A DNA stretch of 32,908 nucleotides from an uncultured Acidimicrobiales bacterium. GTDB taxonomy: Bacteria; Actinomycetota; Acidimicrobiia; Acidimicrobiales; SHLQ01. The stretch is from contig CALLQB010000015.1 in NCBI GenBank assembly GCA_938015295.1, forward strand, positions 1-32,908, given 5' to 3'. The notes under the pieces were generated by a model that was not told the origin of the DNA, searched no databases, and saw nothing but the letters and a program-made list of their open reading frames with translations. A program made the translations under genes and the position numbers. Numbering within the stretch: the stretch's first letter is position 1; every line of letters starts with the position of its first letter. Positions 7,039 to 13,894 of the stretch are shown here, piece by piece.

Positions 7039-8379
7039 CTAACTTTCGACCACCCGTTGAGCCTTTCCTTGCGACCGCGGAACACCTCCGGGAGGCACGA
7101 CATCAATAGCTGCAGTGACACCAATGTTGTTCTTCACTAGGGCGGCGAGATCGGCTGCGGCGCGCTCTCTATCGACCGCCGCAAGCCCGCCGGTTTCTTC
7201 GACTCGCACAGTTAGGGCGGTCATGTTGCCTTGCTTCGAGGTTTCGAGAACATAGTGCGGCGCCAGGCCGTCGACCTTGAGGATCTCGGCTTCAACCTGG
7301 GTCGGGAACACGTTGACACCGCGAATGATCAACATGTCGTCGCTACGCCCGGTCACCTTGGCCATGCGGCGCATCGTGCGAGCGGTGCCGGGAAGCAATG
7401 TTGTGAGGTCGCGGGTCCGGTACCGAATGATTGGGAATGCCTCTTTGGTCAATGAAGTAAAGACCAGTTCGCCTTCTGAGCCGTCGGGCAACACGTGGCC
7501 CGTGTCGGGATCGATGACCTCGGGATAGAAGTGGTCTTCCCAGATGGTTGGCCCATCTTTGGTCTCCACACATTCCTGAGCCACCCCTGGTCCAATGACC
7601 TCGGACAATCCGTAGATGTCCACCGCATCGATGCCCATACGTTGCTCGATTTCCAACCGCATGGCATCGGTCCACGGCTCGGCACCAAAGATGCCGATCT
7701 CCAAGCTCGTTGAGGTTGGATCGATCCCTTGACGTTCCATCTCGTCGATGAGGTTGAGACAATAACTCGGTGTGACAAGAATGATCCGCGGTTCGAAATC
7801 GATGATCAAGTTGACCTGCTTTTCTGTCTGACCTCCCGACATCGGGATCACGGTGCACCCGAGTTTTTCTGCGCCATAGTGCGCACCGAGGCCCCCAGTA
7901 AACAGTCCGTAGCCATAGGCCACGTGCGTGATGTCGCCGCGGCGTCCCCCTGCGGCATAGATTGAACGGGCCATCACCTGCGACCACATATCGATGTCGT
8001 TTTGGGTGTAGCCGACAACGGTTGGTTTGCCAGTCGTCCCCGACGAAGCATGGATCCGCACAACGTCGGTTCGGGGCACGGCGAACATGCCGAAGGGGTA
8101 GTTGTCGCGCAAATCTGCTTTGGCGAGCAGCGGTAGTTTGGCTAGGTCATCGAGCGAGGTGATAGCAGCAGGCGACACGCCAGCAGCATCAAAGCTCTTC
8201 CGGTAGTGCGCAACGTTGGAGTACGCCCGCTCGACACTTATCTTCAGCCGATCGAGCTGTAGCGCTCGCAGTTCGTCAATCGACGCACTCTCAATTGCCT
8301 CCAACCCTGCCCCACTGCTACCTACCCCACTGCTACCTACCCCACTGCTAGCTGTCTCACGGTCTGTCCCACTACGCAT
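7039..8379 (-). CDS. PaaK-like phenylacetate-CoA ligase family, AMP-forming acyl-CoA ligase
   Basis: An ANL-superfamily adenylate-forming enzyme of 446 residues from the ATG at 8379 (GTGGG upstream). The P-loop-like SSGTTGKPT is near residue 112, followed by AYGYGLFTGGLGAHYGAE, IFGAEPWT, DIYGLSEVIGPGVAQEC and the hinge/C-domain RSDDMLIIRGVNVFPTQVE, all typical of PaaK. Such enzymes activate phenylacetate or related aryl acids to CoA thioesters. No other phenylacetate-pathway genes are nearby, so the real substrate is uncertain. An earlier start at 8454 would add 25 residues running through the inverted repeat and is less likely. The N-terminus contains a Gly/Ser-rich stretch encoded by a 15-bp tandem repeat. 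Confidence 0.88.
   Translation of the reverse strand: MRSGTDRETASSGVGSSGVGSSGAGLEAIESASIDELRALQLDRLKISVERAYSNVAHYRKSFDAAGVSPAAITSLDDLAKLPLLAKADLRDNYPFGMFAVPRTDVVRIHASSGTTGKPTVVGYTQNDIDMWSQVMARSIYAAGGRRGDITHVAYGYGLFTGGLGAHYGAEKLGCTVIPMSGGQTEKQVNLIIDFEPRIILVTPSYCLNLIDEMERQGIDPTSTSLEIGIFGAEPWTDAMRLEIEQRMGIDAVDIYGLSEVIGPGVAQECVETKDGPTIWEDHFYPEVIDPDTGHVLPDGSEGELVFTSLTKEAFPIIRYRTRDLTTLLPGTARTMRRMAKVTGRSDDMLIIRGVNVFPTQVEAEILKVDGLAPHYVLETSKQGNMTALTVRVEETGGLAAVDRERAAADLAALVKNNIGVTAAIDVVPPGGVPRSQGKAQRVVES
8310..8350. repeat. 15-bp tandem repeat, 2.7 copies, in the 5' part of the ligase gene
   Basis: The unit ccccactgctaccta occurs at 8310-8324 and 8325-8339, followed by an 11-base partial copy at 8340-8350. 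Because 15 is a multiple of three it keeps frame, encoding VGSSG-type repeats in the first residues of the ligase. It looks like a length-variable, non-functional N-terminal insertion. Confidence 0.9.
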
Positions 8380-8412
8380 ACCCACAGTGTAGATCCACCC
8401 ACCAGATCCCGA

Positions 8413-8459
8413 ATCTCGTGACACCAGGCGACAGATATTGTCGCTTGGTGTCACGAGAT
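8413..8459. repeat. 47-bp near-perfect inverted repeat between divergent genes
   Basis: The 21-base arms 8413-8433 and 8439-8459 are reverse complements with one mismatch (c/t near the centre) around the 5-base spacer gatat. The repeat sits between the ligase start (8379) and the hydrolase start (8485), which are transcribed away from each other. It could be an operator for a dimeric regulator, a strong cruciform, or a copy of a dispersed palindromic element. Neither arm is followed by a clear T-run, so a terminator role is less likely. Confidence 0.85.
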
Positions 8460-8484
8460 CCCGGTGTGCTTAGTATCGGGGGGT

Positions 8485-9324
8485 ATGCGACTTACTACGA
8501 TTCGCCATGATGGCGCGACTATGGCCGGCCGGATCGATGGCACTATCGATGGCACTGGCGGCGACGCCGAGATCGTTTTGCTCGATCACCCCGACGTTGG
8601 CGCACTTCTTCGCTCAGGCGCCGATCTCACCCGGGGCGGCAGATCGGTTCCGCTCGCCGGGGCCACCTTTGCACCCGTGGTGACGCATCCGGAAAAGATC
8701 ATCTGCGTCGGTGTGAACTATGCCGACCACATTGCCGAGATGGGGCACGAACCGCCGACCGCCCCCACCCTGTTCGCGAAGTACCGGCGAGCACTAATCG
8801 GCGCGAGCGACGACATCACGCTTCCCCCACCCCACATTTCGACGAGCATCGACTGGGAGGTAGAGCTTTGTGTCGTGATCGGCAAGGAGCTCCGCAACGC
8901 CTCCGAAACAGAGGCACTCGACGCTGTCGCCGGGTACACGATTCTCAATGACGTGTCAGTACGCGACTGGCAGAAACGCACCTCGCAGTTTCTGGCCGGG
9001 AAGACCTTTGAAGGAACCACACCGGTTGGCCCCTGGATGGTCACCCGCGACGAGCTCGGCGACGGGTCAGGTCTAGCGATTCGGTCCGAGGTAAACGGTG
9101 TGGTCAAACAAGACAGCAACACCAGCAAACTCGCCATCGGCGTTAGCGAGATCCTCTCCTACCTCAGCACGATCACGACGCTCGACGTAGGCGACATCAT
9201 TGCCACCGGTACACCGGGCGGCGTCGGCGCCGCACGCACACCACCGGAATGGCTGGCCGAGGGGTCCGAAGTGCGCTGCAGTATCGAAGGAATCGGCGAG
9301 CTACGCAACACCTGTCGTTTCTGA
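8485..9324 (+). CDS. fumarylacetoacetate hydrolase (FAH) family protein
   Basis: 279 residues. The FAH fold core begins at HPEKIICVGVNYADHIAEMG and includes the metal ligands of the family (E and D in DWEVELCVVIG and the preceding segment), GYTILNDVSVRDWQ, and the C-terminal GDIIATGTPGGVGAAR. Members cleave C-C bonds of acylpyruvates or isomerise and decarboxylate aromatic meta-cleavage products with Mg or Mn; the exact substrate cannot be told. The ATG at 8485 is preferred because GGGGGG lies just upstream; an upstream GTG at 8464 is possible. It ends one base short of the oppositely oriented oxidase gene. Confidence 0.9.
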   Translation: MRLTTIRHDGATMAGRIDGTIDGTGGDAEIVLLDHPDVGALLRSGADLTRGGRSVPLAGATFAPVVTHPEKIICVGVNYADHIAEMGHEPPTAPTLFAKYRRALIGASDDITLPPPHISTSIDWEVELCVVIGKELRNASETEALDAVAGYTILNDVSVRDWQKRTSQFLAGKTFEGTTPVGPWMVTRDELGDGSGLAIRSEVNGVVKQDSNTSKLAIGVSEILSYLSTITTLDVGDIIATGTPGGVGAARTPPEWLAEGSEVRCSIEGIGELRNTCRF

Positions 9325-9325
9325 G

Positions 9326-10480
9326 TTACCGGGTCCCGGGCGCTAGCCGCTCGGCAAGTTGGTCGAGACTCTCGCAACCGGTTTGGTGCATCACATTAAG
9401 CAGATCTTCCGACAAGATATCGAATGCGTGGCTGGAACCCGGTTGGCCCAAAGCGGCAAGGCCGAACATGAAGGCGCGGCCACAAAACACAAACGAGGCA
9501 CCGTAAGAAATCGCTCGGGCCACATCGAGTCCCGACCGAACGCCGCTGTCAAACATCACCGGCACGCGACTGCCTATGCGTGCGACGACCGCAGGTAACG
9601 CCTCGATCGAAGCTGCCGACCCATCGAGCTGACGTCCGCCGTGATTGGAGACGATCACGCCATCGGCACCTGCCTCGACCGACCGTTCGGCGTCATCGGG
9701 GTCGAGTATTCCCTTGACGACCAGCGGGCCGTCCCAAAGGTCGCGCACCTCTTCGAGATACTGCCACGACAACGAACCGCCCAGGCTTGCTCCGACAAAC
9801 CCAGCAGTCTTCGCCATGCTGGCCCGATCGATGTATTTCTCAAGGCCACGAAATCGCGGCATGCCGTGACGAAGGAGCTCGATTGACCACATCGGCCGAG
9901 CTGCAGCCCGAGCAACAAGAAGCGGGCCAATCTTTGGCGGTACTCGCACCTGGGCTTTTCGTTGGCGCTCACGTCGACTGGCCGCGGGTACATCGGCGGT
10001 AACAACCAAGGCGGTGAAACCCGAATCGGCGGCCCGCTGGATCAGATCAGCCCGGAGGGATTCGTCGCGTGGCGGATAGAGCTGGAACCAGCCCATGCCC
10101 TTGGCGGCGGCCCCCGCAACCTCGGGTTCAACCGTGGCAACGGTGCTCACCACATACGGGATGTGTTTGTCGGCAGCAGTGCGGGCCAGCGCCTCATCGG
10201 CGCCAGGCCAGATCATCCCCGTGAGGCCTACGGGGGCAATCCCGATCGGCGCCGAGTAGCTCACCCCGAAAAGGGAGGTCGCCAACGACGGTGAGATTTC
10301 ACCCTTGAGCAGCTGGGGCAAAAAGGTGATGTCGCCAAGGGCGGCCAGGTTTCGATCTCGTGCTTGCTCGGCGCCCGTTCCGCTGTCGAGGTACTCCCAC
10401 GCGAAATGAGGAATGCGCCACTTCGCACGACGTTGCAGATCAGCAATCGAAGGGTACTTGTCCATCAGCGGAACACTCAT
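9326..10480 (-). CDS. FMN-dependent alpha-hydroxyacid oxidase/dehydrogenase
   Basis: 384 residues, a full-length TIM-barrel enzyme of the lactate dehydrogenase (LldD), glycolate and mandelate oxidase family. It oxidises 2-hydroxyacids to 2-oxoacids with FMN. Visible key residues: Y30 in FAWEYLDSG, the FMN site APIGIAPVGLTGM, FQLYPPRD, K256 in LVVKGI, catalytic H280 and R283 in VSNHGGRQLDG, and the phosphate-binding FDSGVRSGLDVARA. All catalytic positions are intact. Start at 10480; Met6 is an alternative. It is divergent from the rhodanese gene and tail-to-tail with the FAH gene. Substrate (lactate, glycolate or other) is not determinable. Confidence 0.92.
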   Translation of the reverse strand: MSVPLMDKYPSIADLQRRAKWRIPHFAWEYLDSGTGAEQARDRNLAALGDITFLPQLLKGEISPSLATSLFGVSYSAPIGIAPVGLTGMIWPGADEALARTAADKHIPYVVSTVATVEPEVAGAAAKGMGWFQLYPPRDESLRADLIQRAADSGFTALVVTADVPAASRRERQRKAQVRVPPKIGPLLVARAAARPMWSIELLRHGMPRFRGLEKYIDRASMAKTAGFVGASLGGSLSWQYLEEVRDLWDGPLVVKGILDPDDAERSVEAGADGVIVSNHGGRQLDGSAASIEALPAVVARIGSRVPVMFDSGVRSGLDVARAISYGASFVFCGRAFMFGLAALGQPGSSHAFDILSEDLLNVMHQTGCESLDQLAERLAPGTR

Positions 10481-10523
10481 CGCCCGAGTATTTCATGAAG
10501 CAACCCGCTGCTACCTTGTCGCC

Positions 10524-11327
10524 GTGTCATCTGGCGAGAGAACCGAACTGAGCAAGCTGTTCACCGAAGCTGGTTCGGAAGCACTCGTGGTTGGTCTGGT
10601 CGACCTGCCATCAGACCTGCCGAGCCATCTCGGTGCAATCGAAACCACAACAATTGCACCGTTCGCTCGTTCGCAATTGCCCACGAGATACCGGCTGATC
10701 ATCCTCGGGCCCGACACGCTGGCCGGATCCGATGCACAAAAGCGCCTCGTGTTTCACAACTGCGCAGGGCATCTTGTTCCGGGCGGAATCCTCGCCTCAG
10801 CGACCGTCGACGACACGCTTGAACACCACGCCACAGCGTGTGGTTTCACCACTATTGAAGCCGAGCGCGGCGCAACGTTCCATCGTTGGCAGCGCAGCGA
10901 GCGCCAAACAGTTCACGACCTGCTGTCGTCATCTCGCAGGTCGCTCGACCGCATTACCGCCCAACAGCTACACGGAGCGCTGCGCGCTGAGGGCATCGTC
11001 ATTCTTGACACCCGAACGCCAACCGACCGCGAGACGCACGGGGTGATTCCGGGCTCGATCCACACACCACGAACCGTCGTTGAGTGGCGCTGTGATCCAG
11101 CCTCGGGATACACACATCCCGCCATTACCTCATTCGGCCAAGTACTCGTCGTGGTCTGCAACGACGGCTACAGCTCGAGTCTTGCTGCCGAGTCGCTGCA
11201 ACGAATCGGCTTCTCTCGCGCCACCGATCTGATCGGCGGGGTCCGCGGGTGGATTGAATCTGGCTTCAGCGTCGAGGCCCCGTCGGATAACGACGACATT
11301 CCGCCGATCCCCGAAGAGCTCTGGTAG
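10524..11327 (+). CDS. rhodanese-domain protein with a methyltransferase-like N-terminal part
   Basis: From the GTG at 10524 the product has 267 residues. The C-terminal part (about 143-248) is a rhodanese domain: ILDTRTPTDRETHGVIPGSIHTPR, then the active-site loop CNDGYSSS with C212, and closing GGVRGWIESG. Such domains transfer sulfane sulfur or act as sulfur or phosphate binding modules. The N-terminal 130 residues resemble the second half of a Rossmann-type methyltransferase (YRLIILGPDTL, HLVPGGILASATVDD, CGFTTIEAERGATFHRWQR) but lack a glycine-rich SAM-binding motif I. It is therefore probably degenerate or a different fold. The gene is divergent from the oxidase, 43 bp apart, with no functional partner obvious. 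Confidence 0.8.
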   Translation: MSSGERTELSKLFTEAGSEALVVGLVDLPSDLPSHLGAIETTTIAPFARSQLPTRYRLIILGPDTLAGSDAQKRLVFHNCAGHLVPGGILASATVDDTLEHHATACGFTTIEAERGATFHRWQRSERQTVHDLLSSSRRSLDRITAQQLHGALRAEGIVILDTRTPTDRETHGVIPGSIHTPRTVVEWRCDPASGYTHPAITSFGQVLVVVCNDGYSSSLAAESLQRIGFSRATDLIGGVRGWIESGFSVEAPSDNDDIPPIPEELW

Positions 11328-11348
11328 GCCGAGCCAGCGGAGTTCGCT

Positions 11349-12182
11349 CTATGCGTGCAAGTATTGTTTGTAGCCAACTTCGTCGAGAGCGGCGACCATT
11401 TCGTCGTAATTCTCGACGTCGTCTCGCAGTTGGGGACTGTTGATCTTGCGCAGTGTCGTACTCACCTCGACGGTAGGCACCCCGAGTGCAGCAAAGATCC
11501 GGTCCATTGCCGCCTGCTGTTTTTCCGGGTCGGCAAGATCGCGTTCGTAGCTGACATGCAGGTGCGGTAGATCCTGCAGCACAGCGGCTTCCTTGCGACG
11601 GTAGTACTCACGCTGCTGCATTTCGCCTATGAGAAGTTCGACCGGCACGGTCTCGCTGCGGTGTTCGCGGAGGTCGATTTCATCACTTGTTGATTGATAG
11701 AGCTGTCGTTGCTCGGCGAGCACGGCCGACAGCGAGTGGCGGAGCAGGTTCTCGCGTTCGATGTGGATGATGATCCAGCCGTTGCGATGGAGCCGGGTCA
11801 TAAAGACCGTTGGGTCGGTTTGCTGAACGTCGCTGATCTGGTAGATCTTCGACTTGAATCCGTAAACCGGCGCTTTGCACAGGCGACTCTTGCCGCTGAC
11901 GTAGCGGGCCGGCTTGTGCAGCTTGTAGAAGAAGAGTTCTTCGTCGCAGTAGACGTCGGGGCTCGAGTTGAGCAGGTCGACCAGCAGGGTGCTTCCGGTT
12001 CGGCCCTGACCGAAGATGATGAACTTGGTTTTGGGGGTCGATTCTTTGCCAATCGACCGGGCGTACACCGGATATTGCAGTGATTTCATGGCGAGGGTTT
12101 TTACGGCATCGCTACGCAGGAGACCGCTGCCAGGCATGGCGGCAATCTTGTCCTTGAAGTGTCTGGGGAATGGGTACGCCAC
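11349..12182 (-). CDS. sulfotransferase family protein
   Basis: 277 residues from the GTG at 12182; an ATG at 12137 would give 262 and is a serious alternative. The PAPS-binding P-loop FGQGRTGSTLLVDLL (about 57-71) is followed by the 3'-phosphate-binding-type segment IHIERENLLRHSLS, the order of PAPS-dependent sulfotransferases acting on carbohydrates or lipids. No signal peptide or transmembrane helix is evident, so it should be cytosolic. No PAPS-synthesis genes are near. The acceptor is unknown; a sulfatase lies 1.7 kb away but on the other strand and not linked by operon structure. Confidence 0.85.
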   Translation of the reverse strand: MAYPFPRHFKDKIAAMPGSGLLRSDAVKTLAMKSLQYPVYARSIGKESTPKTKFIIFGQGRTGSTLLVDLLNSSPDVYCDEELFFYKLHKPARYVSGKSRLCKAPVYGFKSKIYQISDVQQTDPTVFMTRLHRNGWIIIHIERENLLRHSLSAVLAEQRQLYQSTSDEIDLREHRSETVPVELLIGEMQQREYYRRKEAAVLQDLPHLHVSYERDLADPEKQQAAMDRIFAALGVPTVEVSTTLRKINSPQLRDDVENYDEMVAALDEVGYKQYLHA

Positions 12183-12346
12183 GTGAAAATCCCGTCGTTC
12201 GGATGAATCGGGTACCCACAAACCACCGGATACCCCTGTTGTATGTGAGCCTAATGTTGGCCACGGCGCTGGTGGTGGCAATGTGCACAAAGTCCGTCGA
12301 CCAGCACGAACGAAGTCCGTGACGAGGGATGGTTACGATCAGCTCT

Positions 12347-12775
12347 ATGGAACAACGCCTCACGATTGTCACCCTCGGGGTAGCCGACCTCGACCGCAGC
12401 CGCTCCTTCTACCTCGACCGTCTTGGTTGGACCGAGGTCGACCAACCATCGGACGGAATCGTGTTCATACAGATGGCCGCAATGGTGCTCGGGCTCTTCC
12501 CACTCGCCAACCTTGCGGCCGATATCGGCATCGACGTGCCAGCCGAGGGGCCAACCTCAGGCGGCATCACACTCGCCTACAACACGTCCTCCGAAACCGA
12601 AACCGACGAGGTGCTAGCGGAGGCCGTCGCTGCGGGCGCTGATCTGATCAAGCCAGCCGAGAAAGTCTTCTGGGGCGGCTACTCCGGCTATTTTGCCGAC
12701 CCCGATGGTCACCTCTGGGAAGTTGCGTACAACCCGTTCACGCTCCCTAGCCCCGACGGAAGCTTCGTCATGTAG
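12347..12775 (+). CDS. VOC superfamily (glyoxalase/bleomycin-resistance fold) protein
   Basis: A 142-residue single-domain vicinal-oxygen-chelate protein. Two beta-alpha-beta-beta-beta modules are visible: LTIVTLGVADLDRSRSFYLDRLGW at the start and GYSGYFADPDGHLWEVAYNPF at the end, the latter with the usual metal-ligand Glu (WEVAYN). Members include glyoxalase I, extradiol dioxygenases and antibiotic-binding proteins; nothing here identifies the substrate. The ATG at 12347 starts directly at the domain; one at 12329 would add six residues. It converges on aroK with 29 bp between the stops. Confidence 0.85.
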   Translation: MEQRLTIVTLGVADLDRSRSFYLDRLGWTEVDQPSDGIVFIQMAAMVLGLFPLANLAADIGIDVPAEGPTSGGITLAYNTSSETETDEVLAEAVAAGADLIKPAEKVFWGGYSGYFADPDGHLWEVAYNPFTLPSPDGSFVM

Positions 12776-12804
12776 GCAGCGAGTGCGTCACCCAGATTGG
12801 CCGA

Positions 12805-13350
12805 CTATGAGCGCAACAGTTGTGCAATCTCGGCAGCAACCTCAGCGGCGGTACGACGTTCAGTATCGACCTGGGTGAACCGGCCGTATGCACCCGCTCG
12901 TTGCTTGAGCAGGTCAGCAACCTTCTGACGCGAGTCGTCGCCAGCGAGCAACGGCCGATCGACCGCACCAGTGGTCATGTCGTGGGTAATCCGAGCCACG
13001 ATCGTGTCGACAGAAGCCACCAGGCAAAAGACGGCGCCGGTTCGATCAAGTGCCTGAGCGCTGGCCTCCTGCAACATCAAACCTCCGCCCGTGCCGATGA
13101 CAAGGCCGTCTCGGTCGCTCAACTCGAGAGCGACTTCGGCCTCACGAGCCCGGAACGCGGCCTCGCCATGTGTCGCAAATATCTCAGGAATCGGGCCAAA
13201 TCGCTCTTCGATCACCGCATCGGTATCAACAAAGTCGTAGCCGAGCAGGGCTGCGAGGAGCTTTCCCACCGTCGATTTACCGGTGCCCATGAAGCCGGTG
13301 AGTACGACGTTGCTTCGACCCTCATTGCTACTCGCTCGTTGGTTTTGCAT
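12805..13350 (-). CDS. aroK: shikimate kinase
   Basis: 181 residues, phosphorylating shikimate at the 3-hydroxyl in the chorismate pathway. Walker [10 protein letters not shown] (19-27), shikimate-binding D44 in [12 protein letters not shown], the FR pair near 67, GTGGGLML (86-93) and the LID-region RPLL are all present. It is divergent from aroQ with 67 bp between the starts, so the two shikimate-pathway genes could share one promoter region. No aroB or aroC is adjacent, which differs from the common actinobacterial aroC-aroK-aroB-aroQ run. Confidence 0.96.
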   Translation of the reverse strand: MQNQRASSNEGRSNVVLTGFMGTGKSTVGKLLAALLGYDFVDTDAVIEERFGPIPEIFATHGEAAFRAREAEVALELSDRDGLVIGTGGGLMLQEASAQALDRTGAVFCLVASVDTIVARITHDMTTGAVDRPLLAGDDSRQKVADLLKQRAGAYGRFTQVDTERRTAAEVAAEIAQLLRS

Positions 13351-13417
13351 CCGCCGCCCACATTACGCAAGCAACCAGCCGACTCGACCACATATCCTCC
13401 GCATATCCTTGAGAGTC

Positions 13418-13855
13418 ATGGCTCACAAGATCCTCGTGCTCAACGGACCGAACCTGAACCTCCTCGGCACTCGCGAGCCCGAGGTGTACGGAACCGACAC
13501 CCTCGACGACATCGTCGGCGACCTTCGCAAGCTTGCCGAAGGTCAGGGCATCGAGCTGCGCGACTATCAGTCGAACAGCGAAGGAGCGCTCATCGACGCA
13601 TTGCACGAAGCGCGGGGCTGGGCAGCGGGAGTGGTTTTCAACCCGGGAGCATTTACCCACACCAGCGTTGCTTTGCGAGATGCCATTAGTGCGACCGAAC
13701 TTCCCGTGGTCGAAACCCACCTTTCCAACGTGCATGCGCGCGAAGAGTTCCGGCACCACTCCTACATCAGCGCCGTGTGTGTCGGTGTGGTCGCCGGCTT
13801 CGGACGCGAGAGCTACCGGCTCGCATTCGACGCGCTGATCTCGCACCTGCAGTAA
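13418..13855 (+). CDS. aroQ: type II 3-dehydroquinate dehydratase
   Basis: 145 residues, converting 3-dehydroquinate to 3-dehydroshikimate as a dodecamer of flavodoxin-like subunits. Catalytic Y24 in [11 protein letters not shown], the [14 protein letters not shown] block (75-88), H101 in [17 protein letters not shown] and the terminal GFGRESY are all conserved; Y24 and H101 fall at the same positions as in the M. tuberculosis enzyme. The ATG at 13418 gives the normal family start ([17 protein letters not shown]). It is paired head-to-head with aroK. Confidence 0.97.
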   Translation: MAHKILVLNGPNLNLLGTREPEVYGTDTLDDIVGDLRKLAEGQGIELRDYQSNSEGALIDALHEARGWAAGVVFNPGAFTHTSVALRDAISATELPVVETHLSNVHAREEFRHHSYISAVCVGVVAGFGRESYRLAFDALISHLQ

Positions 13856-13894
13856 CTTCCCCAAGCAAGATGCCCGAGGGTTAGATTGCCCTCC

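Noticed and set aside
8413..8459. Intrinsic terminator for the ligase or hydrolase gene
   Set aside because: Both genes start here rather than end, and no T-run follows either arm.
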